DNA of 64,000 bases. It comes from Styela clava. Lineage: Eukaryota; Chordata; Ascidiacea; Stolidobranchia; Styelidae. Each line of letters starts with the position of its first letter. Positions within the stretch are counted from its first letter, which is position 1. The notes beneath the pieces were generated by a model. It was not told the origin of the DNA. It saw nothing but the letters and a program-made list of their open reading frames with translations, and did no database searches. A program made the translations under genes and the position numbers. The DNA lies in the NCBI RefSeq assembly GCF_964204865.1, contig NC_135260.1:20258001-20322000 (forward strand). Direction: 5' to 3'. This document shows, piece after piece, positions 24,045 to 36,540 of the stretch.

Positions 24045-24290
24045 GTTTTCAGTGTGCCTTTTTACGCACAATGGGTGAAAAACGAAATATACGCAAATAT
24101 ATATATGTTATTATTTTATGTTCCACCCATTTCAATTTTTGGCCGGCACATTATTTGGTAGTTATTCTTCATGTGAAATGTTTCTAAGTGTGCCTTTTTT
24201 ACTAGAAGCATACTGAGTGCCCGACATTGCACTATATCACGCAAATATATGATATTTTTGTTCCACTCATTTCAATTTTTACCGGTCAGC
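24045..24290. repeat. Two-copy direct duplication
   Basis: Two related halves (about 24,050-24,150 and 24,178-24,285) share GTGTGCCTTTTT, CGCAAATATATGA-like and CATTTCAATTTTT blocks in the same order. Nothing coding. Confidence 0.5.
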
Positions 24291-24514
24291 GACAACGATG
24301 ACTCGTGGCAGTTTCAAATTGAAATGAAGCCGGATCATAAGAAGCGGGTGGCATAGCCTTAAGCGTATCATCCTCATTAAGTAATATGATGGTTGAAAAA
24401 TAAATTTGTTTCGACTTTTTTGTGAAGGGGGCGTTCAGCAATCGCTGAGTTGTCTAAGTGGGCGCTGTGAAGTAATGTGATTACTCAAATGATGAGTAGC
24501 GCGACAACTTTTAA

Positions 24515-26880
24515 TTGGTTACATTGAGCAAAGTTAAAATCAATAGGCAACATGATACCACAAATCAAAACCACTTGGTGCCTGGCCTTGAACAAACAAC
24601 AGACACGCAACAACAGATGGATTTTACAAAATATGTGTGTCAATTAAAGCTACTCAGACAGGCCGTCAGTTGCGATCATATAATCTGCTTGTTGTATCTG
24701 GTTCTCTGAAGAAATTAATAGGTGAATGCAAAAATATCCATTCACCACCTTCGGACGACTTGCTCGTAAAATGCGCCACAAAAAAGCAAGTTAACATCTT
24801 GATTGCATATAATGTGTAGCGTACCGACAGTCTATGAAATAATTATCCAAGTTTAGAATATCTTCCAATATGATCTGACGTCAAGTTTCTTCTCAATATT
24901 CACTTCAAGTTATGCTATTTTATTTATTTATTAACAATCTCTCAATACAACCAAATACCAAACAAAACGACAAGCATACAATAACGCGACATGTACCAGG
25001 CAGCACAATGCAAGAAAACAGAATATACACAATAAAAACACCTTGAACAGTACTGATGATAGATAATTCCCTGACAACAATCAAAAATACAACGCTAAAA
25101 TAACTGCAATGGCACTGGACTGAAACAATATTATCAGCCTACTGTCTAGCATAAAAACATCCAACAAATCCCCATCCCGCAGTCACAAAACCACGAACAA
25201 ACATCCCTGATAACCCACCGGAGACCAGAGTCACTCCCACAGACACTCATGACCAGAATCCAACCGAAAACCAACCACACTGTACCGGTACCAACCACAT
25301 CACACGCTGACAGCCACACCCCAAAAGAACAGAACCGACAGCGCCCCCAGTGTCCCCAATGCAAAAATGCCAAATAATGCAATAATATCACACGACAGCA
25401 TTTGACAGTAATCAGTAATCAGTAATTTATTTTTTCACCAAACAGAAAAAAACACTTCATGCAAATAAATATAAAAAAGGAATTTAAATACGGCATTTCA
25501 GGGCTAAAGGAATCGCGAAAAACCAAAACTGGTTAACGAGCAGCGACACCCGTGAATTTATCTAACAGAAATATAAACAGGAGAGAGAAAGAAGTCAAAC
25601 ATTATATCATGAGAAAAAAAAAGACAGCAAAATTCAAACCAAATACGTACAACACTTGACAGATAAAACAAGGGTCGTCACAAATGATTTAGGAAACGCT
25701 TCAGCGTTGATTCCCGTCAAAACAGAAAAGTAGGGATTTTTCTGCCAATTGCGTTATCCAACACGTTCCAGAAGATCTGACAAACAACGAAATAGCTTGC
25801 TCTCTTGCTAAATTCCGTGTTGTACAAGCAAAGTGATTAAACGAAAAACAAGCTCAGGCTCTGAACTTTGCTCTACGGACATATTAAATTTCAGCACAAA
25901 TATTTGGCCTTCTACGGTCGAGATTGGATTCCTAAGGTTCAAGACTCATGAATGCCGATACGGTTGAATTGTAACAGATATGTGCATATTATTGGTAAAC
26001 ATTGCCGCGGTACGAAGCGCTGCACCCGTTGTGGTGGAGAACACGAATAGGAGTCATGCAATGCTACTCCACATTGTACAAATTTCGGTCTTTCTCATAG
26101 TGCTGCATATGCTGGATGTAAGATATATAAAGAAGAGAGCAGATTAGGATCCTTCGTAAAAACCAAAATTTGAATTACTCCGACGCTCGCAACCTTATAT
26201 ATCTTTTAAAAAAGGAAGCATATGGTCAAGTAAATAAAAACCTTGTTTTGTCCCCTGATAAATTCCCATCTTTAAAAACAAAGAAAAGACAGGATGTTAG
26301 GGCTTCCACACTATTCATTAGTCAGAGAAAGCACCAGACTATACTAGAACTTTAGAAAGGGTCCTGCTGACATTTCTTTGTTTGCCAGTGCTCAGCACTC
26401 ATGGTTGTGCTCAGCATGCGGTCAACAACGACAAGACGATATTTTCTATTCTTTATCTGAATCTGACCAATCAACGGCAGATCTTCTTGATAGAACAAAA
26501 AAATAATCCAAAACAAAGACCTCAAATCACAGTAGATTCCATTCAAGTCTTTGCATTTCTAACCGAGGTTATACAAAATACTATCGTTGCTAGTTCGAAA
26601 GGAGAAAGTGTACGATGCTCCATGGACGATGGAAAACCCAGCTGTTGATTACGAACTTGTTAACATACCTAAACCAGTTGCAACAAACAATATCAAGATT
26701 GCGAGTAATGATTATACTTAATCTTGCTTTGCACACTGTCGAACTATGTGCGATAAGTATGGCAATGGAATGGATAAACAAAAATCGCCCTCCCTCAGTA
26801 CTGATTCTTTCAGATTGTCTTGGTGCTCTTAAAAGTATTGAATGTTTTATCAGTTCACCTCACCATCTGGTTGCCGATTA
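24515..26880 (+). pseudogene. Decayed non-LTR retrotransposon (LINE; ORF1 and RNase H remains)
   Basis: Three scattered coding remnants in + orientation. At 24,690-24,820 is an ORF1-like stretch (KNIHSPPSDDLLVKCA). At about 25,970-26,125 is a CCHC zinc-knuckle region (CRGTKRCTRCGGEHE, then HSAAYAGCKIYK), typical of ORF1 in LINEs of the Jockey/I groups. At about 26,720-26,850 is an RNase H-like stretch (VELCAISMAMEWINKN, then ILSDCLGALKSI). Stops and shifts separate them, and endonuclease and reverse transcriptase are not seen, so the element is internally deleted and dead. The 24,830-25,950 stretch between them shows no domain. Exact ends are uncertain. Confidence 0.65.
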
Positions 26881-27181
26881 ATTTATATACTTGAGATTTT
26901 TATAATTTATCATGATATTCATAATTTATATACGAATTTGAGAAAAATAATCGTTTTAATTTTCTGTAGCATTTTAACAGTCCGTCTTTCATAATAACGT
27001 AACTTATACCAGGTTATTGGAATTATTTTGCGTTTTAAAAAAGAGCTGGTGAAGATCACTACTACATCATTTCCTATTTGGTTAGGTCTGTGACTGCGAA
27101 ACCTGCCAATACACGCAACTCCATCGGACTTCTCTTGCTTTGGTGCTAGTGATTCGTATTTAACATATTATGGGCTGGCAT

Positions 27182-28486
27182 CAGCGCCGGATTAACCATT
27201 AATGATTAAACAATATGAGCACGTGCTTAGGGCACCAAGCAAAGAGGGGCATCACAGAAATTTTTATAGCAAAATTTTATGTAGTTTATCGGTGTTTATT
27301 TAAAATATTACGAGTTCACCATGCGACTCAAACTTCAAAATGTTCTCTTATTTTTCATCTTCAAGTATCATATTATCCTTCTTTACCAAAAGTAAACACT
27401 TAAACTTATTTATCGGACACGAAATTGGCCTATGAGTCGTTTTGTAAAATTGTTGTTGTTTTTTCTTCCTAGTATTCTCCTTGTCGCTGCATTTTTGTTT
27501 TAAAAAATTTCGGTACTCTTGAAGTATACGCACCAAGATGTCGCACAACCTGAAACCTAACTTGGTACACAGCCTGAGTTCAGATTGTGCACCATCTTGG
27601 TACGCATACTTCAGGAGGTCCTGAAGGTGCTGATACATTCCGTTCGGCCCACAAAACAATTTTAGCGTATATTTTTATCTAATAGCAGAGCGTTTTTGAG
27701 TTTTTACAGATATCCCAACTGGGGTTGGAATACCGAGAGTCAAACAATTTTTTTTAGCGCTTTGTGCCTTTCTTTTAGTAAAAACACTTCTCTGTTTTCA
27801 AACATATTTCCTTGCTCCTCACACAGTGTCTGGTTTGATTTCAAGTAATATATGTCACGAAAGAATATAATTTGAAGCGACATCGAACGCGAGATGCAAA
27901 AATACAACGTTAATTTTAGGGAATTAATTTTTGAATAACTGAAGGCTTTATATATCTTCTTTAAATGAACGCCACTCATGCAACATAATAATGGTCTGAT
28001 TAGAACGATGAACTCTCGTTGTTTATTAAATTAAAGTATGTAAAATCGCGATATTCTGATCACTTTTGGGTTTTCTTCGATTTGCGGCCCGCGAGACCTC
28101 CTCAAAAGTTTTTGCGGTCCTTCAACCTAGCAACCTTGGACCACCCCGAGGTAGACTAGGTACCGGTATAATTGCAAACTACAGTTGTGACTTGTATCCT
28201 TTGGTATTTCGCTTCATGTTGAGACTGGAGGCATGAATCTTTATTGTCACACTCCTTCAGGATTAGAGCTCAACCGTTATATCGGCCCGATGTTATGTGT
28301 TTGCCGGTATATCATATCGACAGTAAACGGCCGATATATATATTATTTTTAATTATAATTGATTATTTTTAATGGATAATAAATACACTTATGTTTATTG
28401 TTTTTATAATTTTAATTACACATAAGGGGGCACCAAAGTCTTCAGTGCTTAGGGCACCAAAGGGGCATAATCCGCCCCAGCCTGGC
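27182..28486. mobile_element. hAT-like insertion (about 1.3 kb)
   Basis: Begins CAGCGCCGGATTAACC and ends near CATAATCCGCCCCAG. Both subterminal parts carry a TTAGGGCACCAA motif in opposite orientation, a hallmark of hAT elements of this type. Unit A lacks the block at the equivalent site (about 3,593). The exact end and the 8-bp duplication are blurred. A frame at 27,348-27,659 (minus) is not recognisable, and another hAT-like stretch (CGGCCCGCGAGACC) sits at 28,080-28,150. Confidence 0.6.
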
Positions 28487-30051
28487 GTATAGTGTTCATT
28501 TTATTTACTCAGTATTTACCGGATATGACAGTATTTACTATGCAGTTACGATATTTTATTGCGTTTTTTTTTTCTTCTATAAATATTAGTGCCAAATTTT
28601 CAATATTGTATCTTGATTTACTGATTAACATTAAATTTATCAATACTTGTTTGTAATTTCTTCCACGATCTGTGCACAATTTTTGTTGAGCGTTCATATT
28701 TTGGGTTGGTAGTAAACTTTTGTACAAGAAAGAAGGTAAATCGTGGCTTTCAATCAAAAGGCAAATGTTCTTTCAAGTAGCCTCAGGTTGACTTTCGATA
28801 TAAGTGTGGTAGTTTGATTTTAAGACGTATGATCAAGAATGCTTAGGCCAATATTTGTTAATGTATATCACCTAATTGTCCGTAGCCCCGCAGATCCGAC
28901 GAGTATGTCTCAAGCTTAAGCTCGATTTTAGAGTTACTCCATCATGTTTTTACACGTGCTATTTGTAATGTTTTTGCCAGTCAATCAACCTGGTTTGTAA
29001 ACGTTTCCGTGCCCAAGCAAACAAGTCCTCTATCAAGTCATTCAACCATCAATATATATATGTTCTTTAAAGTAATAGTCTTTTCACTCTTGCCTTTATA
29101 TGCAATTATTGAAACATCTATACCCGTAGATTCATTTTGCAGTGTTCAGGTTGCTTCACAGCGATCAAATGAATTCAACAGCTCGCTTCTTCGTCAAATA
29201 TGGTTTTTATGGAATGTATGAAGACTTTGATGAGTATTCTATGCTATTTTCAAACTGACCACACAAACAAAAACACCTATCTGAATTTCATGGCTATAAA
29301 TAAAAAGCCAGACTTTTGCCCTTGATATCTAACATATCTTTCTACCAAATTTTTCCAACTCGGTACGATAATTCAATCATACTCCCTGATTTTATTAATT
29401 GGTATGATCTGGACTTTAATTTGGTTAGTTATGGAACAGGTGAAAAGGTGGTCTGGTCTAGCGTAGCACAGCTCTTCCTGCATCCAGCTAACAGCAAATT
29501 GGCATTAGAGAGACTACACCAATGATAGGCTTGGCGATACTTTTTATTACATAATATTTCTTTATTTTTCATTCTGTTCATCAGAATTGAATTCGGCAAT
29601 ACTTACAGTATTGTTGACATGACGTGACCAATACCCGTGTTTTATTGTTGTCTGGTTCTCTTTTTGTTTACCAAGTAATTTATTAATTTGTTACTACGTA
29701 AGTTTTTCTCGTTGTTTATTTTTATTCAATATATCGTTCTGTTTGTATGTGAGCGTGCGGGTATGTATAAATCAATATCATATATAATTTAAGTTAAGTG
29801 AATTCGAATCACTTCTTTCAACAAAATTCTCCAAATTCTATAGGTTTACTAAATATATGTAACATAGACTCAAAGACATTCGAGAAAATTGCCTTTGACT
29901 GCCTTGCGTTTACAATTCCAACTTCACATACCACGCTTATCCCATTGAAATGATTCCGTTTTTGTTAATACTTATATATTTCAGAACATATATCAGATTT
30001 ACATGCAGCATAGTCGAACGATACTTTGTCGGTAAAGGAATATATATATAC
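28487..30051. other. Unit C gene-downstream flank
   Basis: Non-coding duplicated flank (matches 3,590-4,060 and 5,050-5,600 of A, and 14,600-15,480 of B). No gene supported. Confidence 0.6.
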
Positions 30052-30703
30052 CAACGGCGCACAACCTGCGGCCGTCGCGAAAAAAAAAATGCGGCCGTCC
30101 ACATACAAAATCCTATGAAAAAAAAGTTCAAAATATAGGATTTGGCGGCTATGCTGGCGTATATTGAAGCAAAACAGAAGCACTGCAAAAAAGTCAGACG
30201 ACACGATGCGTCACAATCTAGATTCTAGATGGTGTATTTGCTGCCAGTTACCTCACTTTGCAAGTTTATCTGCCCACATGCAAGATCAAAGGAGTCATTA
30301 AATTGCTACAATTCTTTGCAAACTTTTATAGAATAAATTCATAAAAATATTTGACATTTTATTATACTTTTGGGGACAAGAAAATGGGGGCGACCGCCCC
30401 TCCCCGACTTTGGATTTTTTCCAAAATTGTGCAACCATTATGCAACTTGCTGAATATATCTGCTCTAGAATAGGTCCACCGACAAAAAAAATCCTTTTAA
30501 ATTGCGAATATTATACTTTCAAGTAGTCCTACATACTTCATAATTGGGCAGAGTGCACCTCGCACGGGTCAAACACGCGGTTATGACGTCATAAAGCCAA
30601 AAAATTTCGCGCGCCTTCGCCGCGATATTAACCTCCTGGCAGCCGTATTGTATAAAAATAAATGCAATGTGGCCGCCAATAGCAAAAAGGTTGTGCACCC
30701 CTG
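30052..30703. mobile_element. hAT non-autonomous element (652 bp)
   Basis: Begins CAACGGCGCACAACCTG and ends AAAAGGTTGTGCACCCCTG, with a perfect 8-bp target duplication ATATATAC (30,044-30,051 and 30,704-30,711). Unit B shows the empty site at about 15,480-15,500. The element inserted only about 90 bp beyond the stop codon of gene C. No transposase. Confidence 0.85.
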
Positions 30704-30794
30704 ATATATACAAATAGAAAGATATCGACAGACACGAATATTGGATTGAAATGAAAATTCGAATTTCATACTGATGGAGTATAAGTAATATATA

Positions 30795-31730
30795 CTAATT
30801 ACAGCCATCTTCGACGCCCATTTCCCATTTCATACCCATCTGCTCGAATATTGCATTCATTTTTTTTGCAAATTGCGATACAAAGTGATCATTTGCAATA
30901 CATTTGGTCGCGGGTGGCTTTTTTTCATTTTGTTCAGTTGTCTCGGCGTTTGTTTTGCTTGCAACAGTAGTTTCAGATTCTCTAATCTTCCCGAAAATGG
31001 GATATTTCTCTTCTGGTTCACATCCTTCTTTTACTTCGGTCTTCATCCACTGCGATAACTTTTCATCGTCGAGAGTAAGTGTGTAGTTTTGAGGAATTTC
31101 AACAAATCCGGCTAGAAAGAAATGCAGAAGAGTATCAGATACCATGTCATTTAACATGCCCCCGCTTTTTCAAATTTGTGGCATAAAAATTCATACATTC
31201 TTTGCTCATCGTGTATATCAATACTTATAACGGTGTAGTATAAAGATAACATAATGAGACATGGTATCATCAGTTGTTGTGTTATTGTTTATACCCACCT
31301 CCTTTTATGACGCATCTGCAGTCGTGAACGCAGCAATGCTTATTAGCAGGATGTTTATTGCAATCTTCAAATTTAACCAATTTGTTGTCGCATAAGTTGT
31401 AGCATGGTACTAAATCACCTTTGAAGCCCCTTTCTGTAACAACAAAAATGGTATTAGGAATGGCTGTTGAGAATTGTTGTGTAACACCCCATAAGTTGAT
31501 ATTATCATAGATATTATTAAATTATCATATCGAGCCCCGCTGGATGTCTTATCTTTCCCCAGAAAGGAGAAACCTTGTTTAAATGAAACTGAGACAAAAT
31601 TCTTACTTGGTTCACATTGCTGCTGTCCCAATTTGTAGCGAAACTGAAAACATTTGAGTTGAGTGAATGGAGCTGCTTCAATTTCAAACAAGCTTACCAT
31701 CAGAAGTAGAGAGATTGTTGCCACATTCAT
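30795..31730 (-). CDS. Cysteine-rich secreted protein, paralog C (191 aa, 3 exons)
   Basis: The minus-strand coding sequence joins 31730-31607, 31433-31299 and 31111-30795 (576 nt), with GT-AG introns of 173 and 187 bp in the same phases as A and B. The signal peptide and all 12 cysteines are kept. Exon 2 carries a few replacements (for example Asn to Asp, and DNM to ANK before the HCC). Exon 3 lacks 78 nt (26 codons) of the linker relative to B, in frame, joining the EIPQNYT region almost directly to the C-terminal cysteine region. The stop is TAG, not the TAA of A and B, after the same last residues (EDGCN). Function is unknown. Intact frames and splice sites suggest it is, or recently was, a functional gene. 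Confidence 0.73.
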
Positions 31731-31936
31731 CTTTGATCTATAGAGCTGCAATCGGCAAACACCAGAAAATACTCAAAAATAGTGCTAAAATATCATTTTG
31801 GCAAGTGAATGATTGCTGCTCATACAATAAGGGGAATCATACACTAAACATCCCCTATTCTTTTAATAGAAAAAGGTCATGGTATACTATTGCTTTATGT
31901 TGTAATAAAAATTTAAGCTGTAGCTAACGGGGACAC

Positions 31937-32037
31937 CAGTTGCGTAACCAGAAATTTTCAGAGGGGGAGGGGGTTCTGAAATTTTAATTGTGAATTGAAA
32001 CCGTATCAGCTAGCGGGTCCGAAATGCTACGCCCCTG
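31937..32037. mobile_element. Promoter-proximal hAT MITE of gene C
   Basis: 101 bp, starting CAGTTGCGTAACCAG and ending GCTACGCCCCTG. Flanking octamers GGGGACAC and GGGGACGC match at 7 of 8 positions, showing hAT-type insertion. It lies 207 bp upstream of the ATG. Confidence 0.75.
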
Positions 32038-32204
32038 GGGGACGCACGCTGTAGCCTACTGGATGTATATCAAACAGTAAAACACAATAATCTCGAGAAT
32101 GTTGCATCGTTAAATTTTTTTTTATTTGAAGACCTTGAAAATGGGATTAAATATTGTGCCGTAACTTATACATGTATAAAAAATCAATGGAAACAATATT
32201 CAAC

Positions 32205-32352
32205 TAAAGTCTAAGCGACTATAGATAGAAATCATAAACAACCTTTTTATCGTCTCCGTGTTTGGTTGTCCCTTGTTGTGTTTCTGCAAGATGCTTGATG
32301 TCCCCAACTTTTCGTAGCACTATTTATACTATCTCATGCATCACTTCAGGCG
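32205..32352 (-). promoter_or_regulatory. Conserved upstream block of gene C
   Basis: About 475 bp upstream of the ATG and nearly identical to the blocks of A and B. Regulatory function is inferred. Confidence 0.4.
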
Positions 32353-34563
32353 TTTTTTTTAAATCAACATCCGCTGATCACCTCCATACCGTTATGACGT
32401 CAATATGATCCTACGATATACCTCGATTTCAGAAACCAACATTGGTATTAGTAAATTTTTTCTTACTTTGAATAATTTTCTCTAATCTTCCACAAATATA
32501 TTAGATCACAATCCATCGGAATTTGTTCATACTTTCAACTTATTTGAATGCAAATTGTAAAACAACAATGACTGAAATAATCTTGAAATGTGCATAAACG
32601 ACCCAGACGGATTTTCATCTGATAAAATCGTTTGAAACTAAATAAGACAGAAACTGACAAATGTAAATTCCTCACTTTCTTCAATATTGTGACCTGTCAG
32701 TATTTTGCATCTGATCTTATATAATTAAGGTTAATGGAAGACACTGGTGTTCAGGTAGTTCATAAAATAGGCAAATGCGTATTACATACCCTCATTTTTA
32801 TTCTTTCTTAGCTGTTGTTTTAGCTAATGTCTTTGACATACTTCATGGAAATCAGTTTCTGTCTTCATGAAATGCTGATACAGAAAACAGTTGTAATTAA
32901 GAAGATACGTGTATGATGTAATATGTAACCGTTGTAAATTCACCATTTTGTTATATAATAACAATTAGATGTCAATTATAATTAAATTAAATTTTCGAAT
33001 AAATGTTGAGTAATATAATAAAAAGTTGAATAATAGTTTAAATTACGAAGATGCTTGATTGGATTTTTATTAGAAACTAATCTTTTTTTTCAGGAAGTTG
33101 TCGTCGAAAGTATTGAAATTGAACATCGGCTAACCACCTCCATTCCGATATGACGTCCATTCGCAAGGGCGTCTATTTTATTCGCTTATAAATGGATTTT
33201 TTGATGCCATAATCCGCCACAATTTGCGTCATTTGTTTTATGTATGGCTGTACGTATATTCATTTACATACCAATTGTAATGTAACAATGACTTAATATT
33301 CAAATATTTTTGACAAGTACTTGGCCCAGACGGATTTTTATCTTTTAAATACGCATGAAACCGAATAAGATAAACAAAAATTTTCTATTTCATGAATGTT
33401 GTGAATGTTTCTGATATACTTTGATACCGCAGCTGATGGTAAAGTTGCTATTACGTACATATTCACAATATTTGGGAAACAGAGGTTACAATAATAAGAC
33501 AAAAGTAATCCAGCACATAACTTATCTTGTTCATACTATACCATGCTATCAGTATTTTGCACCTGATCTTATTTAGTTAGTTTGTGTAGTTTAGTAATTA
33601 GATAAATGGGTAATTCAATATTTAATACTCTGAACTGTATGCCTCTTTGACGAATGAATATTGGTGTTTTAAATTTTAGTGAGTTCTTGCGACATTATTC
33701 TAAGCAAGAATGTTTTTTCAATTTTGGTAATGAAGTCTATCACTTAAAACAACACACAGGACAACGCTTTACTTTACTGTTTTCGAGTGCATTTGTTTTT
33801 TTGTTGTATAATGCAAATCAGGTTTCAATTTGGTGTTGTTCAGAAATTCATTTTAAGTAAATGTTGATACAGTAGACAGTCACAAATAATACGATACGTA
33901 AAAGTTGTGAGGTCGCCGCTTTGTTGCATAATGAAATTACATAAAAAGAATTTTCAAATAAATGATCTAGTAAAATGAATGTGAACCATGGTGAAATATT
34001 GGATGAAAGCGTATTAGTGTAAAAGTTGTCGTCGAACACTATTGAAAACGGATTAGTTTGTAGGATACCCAAACTACCAGGATAGTTTATAAAATTAAAC
34101 ACGTGATTTACAAATATCGGCAAGTAGATTTTGTGAAATATAAAGTGGTATAGAGTCCGACGCGCTTACCGAGGCAAGATAAATTTTTGGTACATTTTTT
34201 AATATTTGTTTTTCTGTAGTTCTAATAATCCCCATAAATTGCAAATAACCAGCCCCATTGGAATACATTCAATTCAATAAAAATGGTAAATTTAGGTTTA
34301 GGGTCTACTAAATAGAATTATGCTACATTACAATAAGACAACAACAAAATGTATTGACTTTGTTAACTCTAAAAATTCAGAACCAATATATAACTAACTA
34401 AAGACAGCTATGGTCGAATATATGTACACGAAGTCCATAACGAAATGTTTTACCACCAATTCTACGAAAATCCTTCGGTTTCCTGAACAGCCACGCTATC
34501 TGGGTACCGGTAACGGTACGCGGACTGTTCTAGCTTTTCCTGGCCATGTAAGATGATCTATAC

Positions 34564-36540
34564 CAGGGGCGTCAAACTCGTGGGTTTTCAAGGGCCGCAT
34601 TGCATTTTGGGAATTGTGCAAAAGCAAACAGTTTTTGATATATTTTGATAATGTATACTTGAAGCATATTTTTAGATATGTGTATTTTGTGACATATATT
34701 GTGATGCAATCAAATAGCCGAATAAAGTTTTGTTATTTTCTGAAATTTTAAATGACATTTGAAGCAATTAGGTTTGAGACATCACTTCTCAAAGCAGAAG
34801 AAGACCACATTTGACCAATAAGGAAAAAAATTATTCAACATTTTAGCTGGCTTTTTGTAAAGACAAAATTAATTTCCCGAACAACTTTTTCTTTGATACA
34901 ACAAACATTTATAACGCAATCTGAATCAGTATAGGACATCGCCACCAATAAAAGTCCTTCCGCCAACTATGCTCGCCACAGGCCGAATGATCTTCTCCTC
35001 AGTTAATCTTTCACGTTGACAACGAAGGACACAAAAATCAGAAAAGCGATTGGACGTCATTGATGAGCGCAGCCATGTCTTCACCCGCTTCATACAGGAA
35101 AAAGAACGCTCAGCTTCGACAGTTGTTGCTGGTAGCGTCATAACGATCTGCATTGATGTGTGCACGCTTGGATAAACTCGGCTGCTCAGACGAAACCCTT
35201 ACAAACATTCGTCGTTGACGTTGGAGCTCAAAGAAGCTCTCCACAGTCTCACTTCATTCTGGAGGTTATCCAACAAATACAAACGCTCAATCTCAACCAC
35301 TCGAACTGGTTCGTTCAGAGGAAGAATTGATAGTAAAGAAAAAAGAGGGGTTGTCAATGAAGTGTTCCCGGATAGAGCAGCTCAAGCCGTCGATGTATGG
35401 AAGATATACGGAGCGTTGGAAATACTTGGATGCTGAATCAGCACAGAAGCCTCTTTGTAAATATTCGATGCAAGGTCTAAGTCATTGCGTTCTTCAGTGA
35501 GAACGCTTTGGAGGATGTGGGGCTCTTCACTGACGGCACACTGACTCCGACCGTCTGAAGTGTGCGCGCAGTGCCGAATATCGACCAATTACACATACAT
35601 CGTAGATAACAGAAGACTTCTCTAGAGCAGATTTTAGAGAGAAAGCCTTCGCCCTCGTCTCACTGTTGGCTTCTTTCGCTTCTTTTCGAGAGCCTCAAGT
35701 ACTCGTTTGAAGTTGCAGTTGATTATTGCAACTTTACTTTGGTCATTTATGACCAAATTCAAACAATGAGAGGCACAGTGCACAACGCTCACGTGACCTG
35801 CCATTGTTGTTGCACAATCATAACCCTGCCCCACAAGTTTTTGCAAATCCACTCCTATCCCAGTGAGGTGGGCCAAAATATTTGATGAAATTGATTCGGC
35901 GGAAACGGAATCCATTTCCACAAATCCTGTGAAGCGCAGGCACACTTCGCTATCGCTCACATACCTCAAAACAATGCTTAGTTTTTTCCCGGAAATATTA
36001 CACGATTTATTAGCCTCCATAACGATATCTTGCACTATCATATTGCTTGATACACTGAGAATCTCATTCTGTATCATCGGGCTTGTATACTTGGCGTTTC
36101 CGGCCATGCCTTTTCATATCTTCATCCCCGGCGTCGATACGAAATGGAAGAAGCTCCGCAAAATTTCCGCTATCTCCGGAATGTCCGCGCAAAGGTATGT
36201 TACTAAAAGCACAGAACATACCCGTTTTGACAATAGAAGCCATTATTCGCCTGTTTTCTTTCGATTGCGTAGAATATTAGGCTTCCAACTTTGTACGCAC
36301 ATTTGAATCATTTTCCATGCTTTTGACAAAATTTTTCGCAGCTGCAATTGATTCTTCGTGGTGATTTGAGTCTCGGTGGGCTACAGCCTTTTCAATAAAT
36401 TTTTTGTAGTCAATGAATGGTCTTGTGACAAAAGCAGTGTCCCTGAAACCTCCATGCTTTAAACGCGCTCGCATCACGACGCATAGCTTACACAGGCCAC
36501 TCCCACCAGAGAGTTCGGTGTAAACTAACCAACTGCTGAA
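34564..36540 (-). pseudogene. hAT transposase (ZMYM/DUF4371 type), broken
   Basis: One hAT end is visible at 34,564 (CAGGGGCGTCAAACTCGTGG). Reading on the minus strand from about 36,540: an N-terminal zinc-binding/DUF4371 start (GLCKLCVV, FIDYKKFIEKAVAHRDS), then IPLRGHS-type sequence in another frame near 36,190, then a long open piece at 36,107-35,634 (TGIGVDLQKLVGQGYDCATT, HCASHCLNLV), and finally the C-terminal hATC dimerisation motif (PATTVEAERSFSCMKRVKTW) at 35,165-34,926. Several frameshifts and stops separate the parts. The second terminal inverted repeat is missing where the gene meets gypsy integrase sequence. It was a cut-and-paste transposase and is now dead. Confidence 0.8.

Larger units (their letters stand above)
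27095..34563. repeat. Segmental duplication unit C
   Basis: Left edge matches 3,345 onward of unit A once its MITE is removed. Gene C lies at 30,795-31,730 and sub-repeat cores near 33,096 and 34,024. It contains the 27,182-28,486 and 30,052-30,703 insertions and ends where a hAT end begins at 34,564. Part of a sub-repeat is deleted near 33,118. 32,100-34,563 has no gene. Confidence 0.7.

Noticed and set aside
27348-27659. 103-aa minus-strand frame as a gene
   Set aside because: Lies inside a hAT-like insertion absent from unit A, with no domain I can recognise and no flanking exons.
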